A stretch of 39,581 bases of DNA from NCBI RefSeq assembly GCF_039414295.1, contig NZ_JBCITM010000027.1, forward strand, positions 1-39,581, in the 5' to 3' direction. Positions 33,276 through 39,581 of the stretch are shown one piece after another. The DNA is from Anoxynatronum sibiricum (GTDB lineage: Bacteria; Bacillota; Clostridia; Peptostreptococcales; Tindalliaceae). The position numbers and the translations under genes were made by a program. The number at the start of each line of letters is the position of its first letter. Within the stretch, counting starts at the first letter, position 1. The notes under the pieces are model-generated. The model worked only from the letters and a program-made list of their open reading frames with translations, was not told where the DNA came from and ran no database searches.

Positions 33276-34025
33276 TTACCACTCAGGTATCGGGGGCATT
33301 TGTCTCTTGTGCCTAGTTTTATCATGCATTGATTGTATGATCATTTTTTCTTTTTCCGGTATCACTTTACCTGCAAGAAACTGATCGATCATTTCATAGG
33401 TGACTCCCATTTCATCTTCATCCGTCTGCCCTTCCCACAGCCCTGCTGAAGGCGCTCGTTCAATAATCTGTTTAGGAACTCCTAGCTCTTCTGCCCAGTG
33501 ATATACTTCTGATTTCAGTAAACCTGCAATGGGCAGAAGGTCCACTCCTCCATCACCATACTTAGTAAAATAGCCAGTGTAAACCTCAGCTGCATTGTCA
33601 GTTCCAACCACTAAATAGTTCATTGCATTTGCAACCGCATAGATGGTGCTCATACGCAAACGTGCTCTCAAATTAGCATCACTGATTTTTAGAAAATGTG
33701 TAGTAATTGGACCTGTTTCCTGCAGGACATGTGTCACTTTGTTGATCATGGTCCGATGAATCTCTGAAAAATCGATTATTTGATACTGGAGGGAAGCAGC
33801 TTCAGCAACAGCAGTTCCATCAACGACATCCTTTTGCTGACTGCTTATTGGAAGTATTAAACCAATAGAATTATTTGGGTGAGCCCGTTTAATTAAATTG
33901 GCAACAACCGCAGAATCAATTCCACCTGAAATTCCAACAACCAAGCCTTTGGCTCCGGCACCATTAACCTGATCTTTCAACCATTCAATAGTTTTGGCAA
34001 TACGGATGTCATTAAATTGATCCAT
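33276..34025 (-). CDS. nadE: Ammonia-type NAD synthetase NadE
   Basis: NadE converts deamido-NAD to NAD, completing the route that begins with nadD. The PP-loop SGGIDS motif (GLVVGISGGIDSAVVANL) and the downstream VGTDNAAEVYTGYFTKYGDGGVDLLPIAGLLKSE region are clear. No glutaminase domain is present, so it probably uses ammonia. The frame extends to an ATG at 34083-34085, but an extended -10 promoter TGATATAAT overlaps that ATG, so transcription would begin inside the longer frame. I therefore favour the ATG at 34023-34025 (MDQFNDIRIAK; 249 residues), although its ribosome site is weak (GAGCTGAATGAG). The longer form would have 269 residues. Confidence 0.85.
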   Translation of the reverse strand: MDQFNDIRIAKTIEWLKDQVNGAGAKGLVVGISGGIDSAVVANLIKRAHPNNSIGLILPISSQQKDVVDGTAVAEAASLQYQIIDFSEIHRTMINKVTHVLQETGPITTHFLKISDANLRARLRMSTIYAVANAMNYLVVGTDNAAEVYTGYFTKYGDGGVDLLPIAGLLKSEVYHWAEELGVPKQIIERAPSAGLWEGQTDEDEMGVTYEMIDQFLAGKVIPEKEKMIIQSMHDKTRHKRQMPPIPEW

Positions 34026-34083
34026 CTCATTCAGCTCGCTTTCATATAGAGTGAGAGTGTCTTTCTCTTTTTTATCTGGTTGC

Positions 34084-34092
34084 ATTATATCA
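34084..34092 (-). promoter_or_regulatory. Extended -10 promoter for nadE
   Basis: The minus strand reads TGATATAAT, an extended -10 (TGN plus perfect TATAAT), at 34092-34084. The -35 region is not recognisable. It lies just past the terminator at 34104-34148, where a new promoter is needed. Confidence 0.6.
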
Positions 34093-34103
34093 CATTTGCC
34101 TGC

Positions 34104-34148
34104 AAAAAAATAAACGCCCGAGTAAGTGAACCGTCAAATCAGGCGTTT
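34104..34148 (-). terminator. Terminator after the CoA-binding protein gene
   Basis: On the minus strand AAACGCC pairs with GGCGTTT across a 23-base loop and the stem is followed by ATTTTTTT, 18 bases past the stop of the upstream gene. The stem is short, but the T-tract is strong. Confidence 0.65.
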
Positions 34149-34165
34149 GTACTTCATTTTTTGAG

Positions 34166-34561
34166 TTAGTGACCTAGCGTGACGAGTACGCAATCATTGT
34201 ACACTATATTTAAATCCAAATCTCTTGCTTTTTGCAACACATCGCGGTCGTATGTTCCTGGTTGAAACCAAATGAAATTAATACCTGCATCCGCGGCTTC
34301 TTCCACCAATTTCAACGCCACAGGCGGAGGCACCACCACGCTGATACAGTCAGGCTTTTCTGGCAAATCTTTCAGTGTTGCGAACAGCAACTCGCCTTCC
34401 AGTTCTGCATAATTTGGATTCACTCCCCATACCTGGTAATTGTTTTGCTTTAGTAGTTTGAAAATTTTATAGCCAAACTTTTCTTCGTTTGGTGTTGCAC
34501 CCACAACCACCCATTTCTTCAAAGAGATCATTTCATGCTTATTTTCCTGTACGTTATCCAT
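34166..34561 (-). CDS. CoA-binding domain protein (YccU family)
   Basis: The 131-residue single-domain Rossmann protein matches the CoA_binding_2 family: VVVGATPNEEKFGYKIFKLL, QVWGVNPNYAELEGE, SVVVPPPVAL and FIWFQPGTYDRDV, with a conserved NDCVLVTLGH-like end. It resembles the N-terminal part of succinyl-CoA ligase alpha, but lacks the ligase domains; the cellular role is unknown. I chose ATG at 34559-34561, eight bases after GGGAGG, over a GTG nine codons earlier. It lies 59 bases after yigZ. Confidence 0.88.
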   Translation of the reverse strand: MDNVQENKHEMISLKKWVVVGATPNEEKFGYKIFKLLKQNNYQVWGVNPNYAELEGELLFATLKDLPEKPDCISVVVPPPVALKLVEEAADAGINFIWFQPGTYDRDVLQKARDLDLNIVYNDCVLVTLGH

Positions 34562-34620
34562 TTTCCATTCCTCCCACAAATTCTTCACATCCTGTTTATG
34601 CCCGATATTTCAAAAGTTAA

Positions 34621-35259
34621 TCAGTCTTTTAGTGACTTAATATACCGATATGTTGTTGATATTTGAGTCTTTAATATCTGCGACGAAGAAATATCATCAA
34701 GACGCTTTAATGCTTCTTTTTCATAGTCGAGGGGAATCACAAGCTTCAATTTTACAGTTTCACTGTATTTGACTTCATCTATCAGGACGTCTTTGCTTTC
34801 TAGTTCGTATTGTACTTTACCCCAATAGTGATATGGACAACTAATGGCGTAGACGCTGCATCGTGTTAATGTGATAATTCCTGCTGCTTGAATTGCTTCT
34901 ATCGCAGTATGAGAATACGCCCTTTTCAGACCGCCTGTGCCCAATTTGATACCACCAAAATACCGCAGAACGATCACCATCGTATTATCCAGTGAGCGAT
35001 GCTTCAACAATTCTAATATTGGAAGACCTGCTGTTCCAGATGGTTCTCCATCATCGCTGAATTTTTGTATTTGTCGGTTGACTCCAAAAACATAAGCATA
35101 CGCATAATGATTTGCTCCCGGATAATCCATATGGGCATTTTTCAGGAATTCAGCAACTTCCTCTTCCGATTTCAGTGGAAAAGCAATGCCAACAAACGAC
35201 GATTTTTCGATTTCCAGTGTCTTTACACACTGCCGGGCAACCGTATTGTATTTATTCAT
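34621..35259 (-). CDS. YigZ/IMPACT family protein
   Basis: The 212-residue protein has the UPF0029/IMPACT signature: KKSEF-like start (EIEKSSFVG), NHYAYAYVFG, KFSDDGEPSGTAGLPIL and VLRYFGGIKLGTGGLKRAYS, followed by a C-terminal ferredoxin-like YigZ domain. Eukaryotic IMPACT modulates translation stress kinases; the bacterial role is not established. The start is ATG with GGAGATGA upstream. A terminator of the NUDIX gene precedes it, but no convincing own promoter is visible. Confidence 0.93.
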   Translation of the reverse strand: MNKYNTVARQCVKTLEIEKSSFVGIAFPLKSEEEVAEFLKNAHMDYPGANHYAYAYVFGVNRQIQKFSDDGEPSGTAGLPILELLKHRSLDNTMVIVLRYFGGIKLGTGGLKRAYSHTAIEAIQAAGIITLTRCSVYAISCPYHYWGKVQYELESKDVLIDEVKYSETVKLKLVIPLDYEKEALKRLDDISSSQILKTQISTTYRYIKSLKD

Positions 35260-35294
35260 TGTTCATCTCCTGCTTTGCATCTTTGCATTTATTC

Positions 35295-35333
35295 ATAAAA
35301 GTAGCAGCAGTGTCACCACCGCTGCTACTTTTA
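35295..35333 (-). terminator. Terminator after the NUDIX gene
   Basis: A 12-bp perfect stem (AAAAGTAGCAGC / GCTGCTACTTTT) with a 12-base loop lies between the NUDIX stop and the yigZ start. On the minus strand it ends in TTTTATG, a short T-tract. The stem is nearly symmetrical and could act in both directions. Confidence 0.72.
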
Positions 35334-35351
35334 TGTGTATTGATATTTCTG

Positions 35352-35783
35352 TTAGATGGCCACTTTTTCCTTCATCATTTCTTTATATTTGCGATATGAA
35401 AGACTAATGAGTGATCTGTCCTGACTATAGGTTATTTTATCAATGGCTTCATCTATTGGGTAAAAACCACCATCAACAAATCCTTCAGCTTTATTTACTT
35501 GAAACTCTTTGGATTTTGCATTCATGATGTACCACACAATTTGGTTGCAAACAGGTCGCTTTCTTGTGACAGAAAAAAATTCGTAACATGTTTCACCGGC
35601 AGTTGACAGAATTTCTGCTTCAAGACCCGCTTCAATATCAATGCGGTTATAAGCAGTATCTGCCGCTGGTTCATCATTACGAATCTTACCTTTTGGCAAT
35701 ACCCATTCATTTTTATCGTTCTTAAGAATAAACACTTGATTTGCGTAAAACACGACGCCACCAGCACAGTTGCGAACAATCAT
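35352..35783 (-). CDS. NUDIX-fold protein with a degenerate Nudix box
   Basis: The fold is supported by VRNCAGGVVFYANQVFILKN, EWVLPKGKI and the C-terminal helix. The Nudix box, normally Gx5Ex7REUxEExGU, reads G-x5-E then N-R-I where R-E-U is expected, and I-E where E-E is expected, keeping only the last Glu and the Gly. Three of the usual catalytic/box residues are changed, so hydrolase activity is doubtful. It may bind a nucleotide without cleaving it. I chose ATG at 35781-35783 (MIVRNCAGG), seven bases after GGGGGA; an earlier ATG adds 15 residues. The promoter lies upstream in the gap facing the PBP1A gene. Confidence 0.85.
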   Translation of the reverse strand: MIVRNCAGGVVFYANQVFILKNDKNEWVLPKGKIRNDEPAADTAYNRIDIEAGLEAEILSTAGETCYEFFSVTRKRPVCNQIVWYIMNAKSKEFQVNKAEGFVDGGFYPIDEAIDKITYSQDRSLISLSYRKYKEMMKEKVAI

Positions 35784-35816
35784 AACAGATTCCCCCTTCT
35801 TTCCTGTACTATCTTT

Positions 35817-35845
35817 ATGATACCTCATTGTAATGAAGTTTACAA
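35817..35845 (-). promoter_or_regulatory. Promoter for the NUDIX gene
   Basis: On the minus strand TTGTAA (35845-35840) and TATCAT (35822-35817) are separated by 17 bases, 34 bases before the ATG. Both hexamers are close to consensus. The remainder of the 252-base gap to the PBP gene is AT-rich without further structure. Confidence 0.65.
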
Positions 35846-35985
35846 TCCCTTTTCTAAATCTTTACAGTTTTCCACTTGATTGCCTGACGAAACCTATTCA
35901 AGCATTTTACGTCTCTTATCATATAGCTTGCAACTGACAATGCGCTGGGCTTTAACTGCTACTTCTTTTTTCAATCAACAGGTTA

Positions 35986-35994
35986 TGGTATAAT
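35986..35994 (+). promoter_or_regulatory. Extended -10 promoter for the class A PBP gene
   Basis: The plus strand reads TGGTATAAT, an extended -10 with perfect TATAAT, 41 bases before the ATG. The -35 region is a T-run (TTTTTT) without a clear TTGACA. Confidence 0.6.
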
Positions 35995-36035
35995 CAATCG
36001 GAGATTAAATTGCAGTTATTAATGGAGGGTCATTC

Positions 36036-38882
36036 ATGAATCGTCAATCATATACAACAAGCAATCGTTCCCGGGCTTCCCAATCAACAGGCAGTTCTGC
36101 CGCATCATCTGTGCGCCGACGCAAAAAGAAAAGTTCTGCCGGAAAAGTCATTTTTTGGACACTCTTGATATCTATCGTTTTGGTGCTTTTTCTGGCAGCA
36201 GGTACTGTTCTTGGGGTTGTCGCAGGAATAGTTAAAGAAATAGAACCCATAGATGCCAGTAATATATACTCTTTTCTTGATGAAAGTTCGTTCATCCTTG
36301 ATGAAGATGGAAATGTGCTGGAAAAAGTTCAAACGGAAGGCTACCGTTCCCTCGTTGAATATCAAGAAATACCAGATCATTTGATTAACGCTTTTGTTGC
36401 CATTGAAGATGAGCGATTTTGGTCCCATAACGGCATTGACATTAAGCGTATTTTCGGAGCTTTTTGGGCAAATTTTCGCACAGGTTCCATGCAGGGTGCC
36501 AGTACAATCAACCAGCAACTGGCTAAAATTATTTATCTTTCTCCTGAACAAACTTATACCAGAAAAATAAAAGATGCCTATTATGGGATGCAGTTGGATA
36601 GTCAGTTAAGTAAGGAACAGATTCTTGAAGCTTATCTGAATACCATTAATTTGGGAAGCGTTGCTTACAGTGGTTCTTATAGCGTTCAAGCCAATGGTAT
36701 TCAAGCAGCTGCAGAACTCTATTTTTCAAAGGATCTCAGTGAGCTGACACATGCAGAAGCTGCCTTGCTGGCAGGCATTGCTCGCAACCCACCCAGATAT
36801 TCTCCAGTCTCTACGCTTCGAAATGAAAATGTTCGTGAAACACATGTTGTTTATAATGACAGCGATGCGGAGTATACAATTGTATTCAATCCAGAAACAT
36901 TACCACGCATGCGATTGGTTTTAAGCAGTATGCGTCGGTTGAATTATTTAACGGAGTCAGAGTATCAGGCTGCCCTAAACCAGGATATTTCTGCAAGTAT
37001 CAACCTTAACCGTTTGACAAATGATGAGATATCCTCATATTTTGGCGATCTTGTGCAGCGTGATGTTATCAATGAACTTGAAAACGTTGGGTATACTCGC
37101 AACGAAGCACGGCAAATGGTGCAATCAGGGGGTCTTACGATACACAGCACTCTAAACATGCGCATGCAGCGCATTTTGGAACAAGAGTTTAGTAAAGCTG
37201 AAAACTTTCCAGGCACTTTGCGTGATAGTGAAGGGAATTACATCCTGGATGAAGAAGGCAATGTCCAGCCTCAATCAGCAATGGTTATCATTGATGCAAA
37301 TACCGGCCACATTAAGGCACTGATTGGCGGGCGGATGAGTGATGGGCAAAAAATATTTAATCGTGCACTCTCACCCAGACAACCGGGGTCAGCAATGAAG
37401 CCATTAGCTGCATATACAGCAGCTCTTGATCTGGGTCTTACGGCAGGTACTGTTGTGGATGATATCCCTACCTATCTAAATATTCATGCGCCAAACACTC
37501 CCTGGCCGCGTAATCACTATACGAGTATTGGCTTTTATGGCTTAATGACAATGCGTGAAGCGATGCGGGTTTCCAGTAATGTTGCTGCCGTAAGATTTGC
37601 AGAGATGCTTGGCCAATATGATGAACGGCCTCCGGCCAAAATCATGTTTGACTATATGGAACAAATGGGTATCACGTCGCTGGTTCACGCAAATGACCCT
37701 ATTATCAGCAACGGCCAGGCCTTCCATGACGAGAACTATTCCATGGTGCTGGGTGGTATGACAAAGGGTGTTTCGCCGCTTGAGATGACCAATGCCTTTG
37801 CTGTATTCGCAAATCAAGGAATATATACTGAACCAGTCACTTTTACAAAGGTATATGACCGCCGGGGAAACCTGATACTGGATAAAAAACCTGAACGAAG
37901 CCGTGTTCTCTCTGAACAGGTCGCTTTTGTCATGACTGACTTGCTCCGTGATGCCGTTTCATCGGGAACCGGCTCCAGAGCCCGCATTGATCAAGGCAAT
38001 AGTCAAATTCCAGTAGCAGGCAAAACCGGCACAACCAGTGATCAAAAAGATGCCTGGTTCGTCGGCTATACACCCTACTATACTGCAGGTGTATGGATCG
38101 GACATGATTTGCCAGAAAAACTGTCAGAAGGAAGTCGCATGGCTGCAGAATTGTGGAAGACGGTAATGGTGCGGGTGCATGAAGACCATGCTCCCAAGTC
38201 CTTTGAACAGCCTGACGGCTTGGTACGAGTTAATATATGTACCAAGTCAGGAAAACTTCCCACAGAATTGTGTGCACTTGACCCGCGGGGAAGCACTGTA
38301 CGATCAGAGTTATTTGTACAGGGTACACAACCAACCGATTATTGTGAAGTTCATGTGCAGGCTGATATTCATGTTCCCAGTGGGAAACTGGCTAATGAGA
38401 TGACTCCCCCATGGGAAGTTGAAACCCGAATCTTTACAAAGCGATCAGAGCCTTATATTCCTGAAGAGCATAATGGTATTGTTCCACAGGATTTCTCGTA
38501 CGAATTACCTCTGCAGGAGTATGATCCCTTAATTGATGGCTCCGGAAGTTATTTCCCCTTTGATCCAGGAAATTCATGGAACTGGGATCCTAATGATACG
38601 CCGGACAACGATGCATCTACGAATGAATCACCTTCTTCTGATTCCAACTATATCAGTAAAACATTGCGAGTCGGACCATTAAGCTTCGAAGGGACTGCTC
38701 AGCTATCACTTTATCGTGTGCACGATGGTAGACGAACACTCCTCGAAGTACGTACGCACCAGATTGATCGTGATGGCGACTATTGGGAGGTGCGTATCAT
38801 CGGTACGCCTGGCAGTGGCTCATCGCAGTATGAGGTTGAAATCAACGGAACAGTCAGGTACCAACAATCAGTCGAATTTTAA
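36036..38882 (+). CDS. Class A penicillin-binding protein (PBP1A-type glycosyltransferase/transpeptidase)
   Basis: A short basic cytoplasmic N-terminus (RRRKKKSS) precedes a membrane segment (about residues 38-67). The glycosyltransferase domain has VAIEDERFWSHNGID (catalytic Glu124) and GASTINQQLAK. The transpeptidase domain has SAMK (Ser452), SSN and KTGTT (Lys663). The C-terminus is an acidic, Pro/Ser/Asn-rich linker (about 805-860) followed by a small beta domain with no recognised name. The length of 948 residues is on the long side. The start is ATG after GGAGGG. It is followed 17 bases on by the MogA/MoaB gene. Confidence 0.95.
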   Translation: MNRQSYTTSNRSRASQSTGSSAASSVRRRKKKSSAGKVIFWTLLISIVLVLFLAAGTVLGVVAGIVKEIEPIDASNIYSFLDESSFILDEDGNVLEKVQTEGYRSLVEYQEIPDHLINAFVAIEDERFWSHNGIDIKRIFGAFWANFRTGSMQGASTINQQLAKIIYLSPEQTYTRKIKDAYYGMQLDSQLSKEQILEAYLNTINLGSVAYSGSYSVQANGIQAAAELYFSKDLSELTHAEAALLAGIARNPPRYSPVSTLRNENVRETHVVYNDSDAEYTIVFNPETLPRMRLVLSSMRRLNYLTESEYQAALNQDISASINLNRLTNDEISSYFGDLVQRDVINELENVGYTRNEARQMVQSGGLTIHSTLNMRMQRILEQEFSKAENFPGTLRDSEGNYILDEEGNVQPQSAMVIIDANTGHIKALIGGRMSDGQKIFNRALSPRQPGSAMKPLAAYTAALDLGLTAGTVVDDIPTYLNIHAPNTPWPRNHYTSIGFYGLMTMREAMRVSSNVAAVRFAEMLGQYDERPPAKIMFDYMEQMGITSLVHANDPIISNGQAFHDENYSMVLGGMTKGVSPLEMTNAFAVFANQGIYTEPVTFTKVYDRRGNLILDKKPERSRVLSEQVAFVMTDLLRDAVSSGTGSRARIDQGNSQIPVAGKTGTTSDQKDAWFVGYTPYYTAGVWIGHDLPEKLSEGSRMAAELWKTVMVRVHEDHAPKSFEQPDGLVRVNICTKSGKLPTELCALDPRGSTVRSELFVQGTQPTDYCEVHVQADIHVPSGKLANEMTPPWEVETRIFTKRSEPYIPEEHNGIVPQDFSYELPLQEYDPLIDGSGSYFPFDPGNSWNWDPNDTPDNDASTNESPSSDSNYISKTLRVGPLSFEGTAQLSLYRVHDGRRTLLEVRTHQIDRDGDYWEVRIIGTPGSGSSQYEVEINGTVRYQQSVEF

Positions 38883-38899
38883 CTAAGGGGGATTCAATT

Positions 38900-39397
38900 A
38901 TGTTTACCGTTGGCATCATCACTGCCAGTGATAAAGGTGCTCAAGGCCAGAGAGAAGATCTAAGTGGTCCTGCAATTGCTGGTTTTATCGAAAAAATCGG
39001 TGGTAACGTGATTCGAAAGGTTGTCGTACCCGATGAAAGGGAAGCTATCTCCAGTCAATTAATTGCCTTTTGTGATGTGGATCAACTGGATTTAGTATTC
39101 ACAACTGGCGGGACAGGCTTTTCCAAACGTGATATTACTCCCGAAGCCACACAAGATGTGATCGAGCGCGTTATTCCGGGCTTTACCGATCTAATTCGAG
39201 TTAAGAGCTTTGAGTCTAATCCAAGAGCTATACTCTCACGCGCCGTTGCAGGTATTCGCAAAGATACGATCATTATTAACCTTCCCGGAAGTCCCAGAGG
39301 TGTGATTGAAGCGCTGGATATTATTGGCCCCTCCCTGATTCATGGTATTGAAATCTTAAAAGGCAGCGCGGCAGAATGCGCTTCACATCATCAATAA
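38900..39397 (+). CDS. MogA/MoaB family molybdopterin adenylyltransferase-like protein
   Basis: The family adenylylates molybdopterin before metal insertion. The 165-residue protein shows TASDKGAQGQREDLSGPAI, the nucleotide-binding TTGGTGFSKRDITPEAT and INLPGSPRGVIEAL. Mog and MoaB cannot be separated by eye. The start is ATG with AAGGGGG upstream. It follows the PBP gene in one apparent transcript that ends in the hairpins at 39431-39503. No other molybdenum cofactor genes occur in the window. Confidence 0.93.
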   Translation: MFTVGIITASDKGAQGQREDLSGPAIAGFIEKIGGNVIRKVVVPDEREAISSQLIAFCDVDQLDLVFTTGGTGFSKRDITPEATQDVIERVIPGFTDLIRVKSFESNPRAILSRAVAGIRKDTIIINLPGSPRGVIEALDIIGPSLIHGIEILKGSAAECASHHQ

Positions 39398-39430
39398 GAA
39401 AGTCCATATGCAGCGTTTGAAATATCAAAA

Positions 39431-39456
39431 ACCGGCGTGATAACTTCAACGCCGGT
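39431..39456 (-). terminator. Hairpin with a T-tract on the minus strand only
   Basis: An 8-bp perfect stem (ACCGGCGT / ACGCCGGT) with a 10-base loop is followed on the minus strand by TTTTTGATATTT, and on the plus strand by no T-run. It fits a terminator for a minus-strand gene arriving from beyond the right edge of the window. Confidence 0.6.
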
Positions 39457-39470
39457 GAGGTTGTCGAAAA

Positions 39471-39503
39471 AGTCATGTTTTAGAGATGAAACATGGCTTT
39501 TTT
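39471..39503 (+). terminator. Terminator of the PBP1A-MogA/MoaB transcript
   Basis: A 10-bp stem (AGTCATGTTT / AAACATGGCT, one G-U pair) with an 8-base loop runs into TTTTT on the plus strand, 73 bases past the last stop codon. Confidence 0.8.
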
Positions 39504-39581
39504 GCGCTTAGAATCAGTTTTGAGGGGTGATATTGCTTTGAGAAAGGGTATTCCTATCCTCTATTATCAAGGATAGTGGCG

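Noticed and set aside
1..39581. CRISPR array, insertion sequence, prophage or integrated element
   Set aside because: No regularly spaced direct repeats, transposase, integrase or att-like repeats were seen; gene content is core chromosomal throughout.

Overview
The window looks like the chromosome of an anaerobic, low-to-moderate GC Firmicute of class Clostridia. The evidence is a sodium or proton pumping Rnf complex in the clostridial order C-D-G-E-A-B, a T-box on leuS, a MinE-type division operon, an N-terminally extended L27 with its Prp protease, a selenocysteine-containing SelD, and strong AGGAGG ribosome binding sites with frequent GTG and TTG starts. No insertion sequence, prophage, CRISPR array, tRNA or rRNA gene was seen. 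Nearly every gene is a recognisable core or energy gene, and most lie on the minus strand. The plus-strand genes are dacF on the left and a class A PBP plus a MogA/MoaB gene on the right.

Read in transcription order on the minus strand, the blocks are as follows. (a) A possible NUDIX gene, then yigZ-like, a CoA-binding protein and nadE, each near its own promoter or terminator. (b) yebC, then an SH3/NlpC-P60 secreted wall hydrolase. (c) A tightly packed set of DRTGG, RsbW-like ATPase, DRTGG, PHP and sensor-kinase-type ATPase genes running directly into rnfCDGEAB and ending at a strong terminator. (d) Gx transporter, DUF4321, radC, mreC, mreD, PBP2, minC, minD, minE and mgsA, an elongation and division operon with a good promoter and a terminator. 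(e) A radical SAM/DUF2344 pair and RNase G. (f) rplU-prp-rpmA, with a consensus promoter, a leader and a terminator. (g) obgE-nadD-yqeK-rsfS. (h) A leucine T-box driving leuS, a YheO/DauR-like regulator and ridA. (i) comEA and selD.

The most interesting points are these. The five-gene regulatory set that, as I recall, usually accompanies electron-bifurcating [FeFe]-hydrogenase operons is here fused to the Rnf operon without any hydrogenase gene. SelD is itself a selenoprotein: an in-frame UGA at codon 15 is followed by a perfect small hairpin. The radical SAM/DUF2344 junction carries a seven-G run on which a -1 slip would fuse the two proteins. The leucine T-box may also govern a regulator and RidA. 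The NUDIX protein has lost most of its catalytic box. The mre locus lacks mreB, and rodA is also absent.

Coding starts were reassigned wherever a ribosome binding site pointed to an internal start, so several coordinates are shorter than the longest open frame. All functional calls rest on motif recognition by eye; no database search was run.
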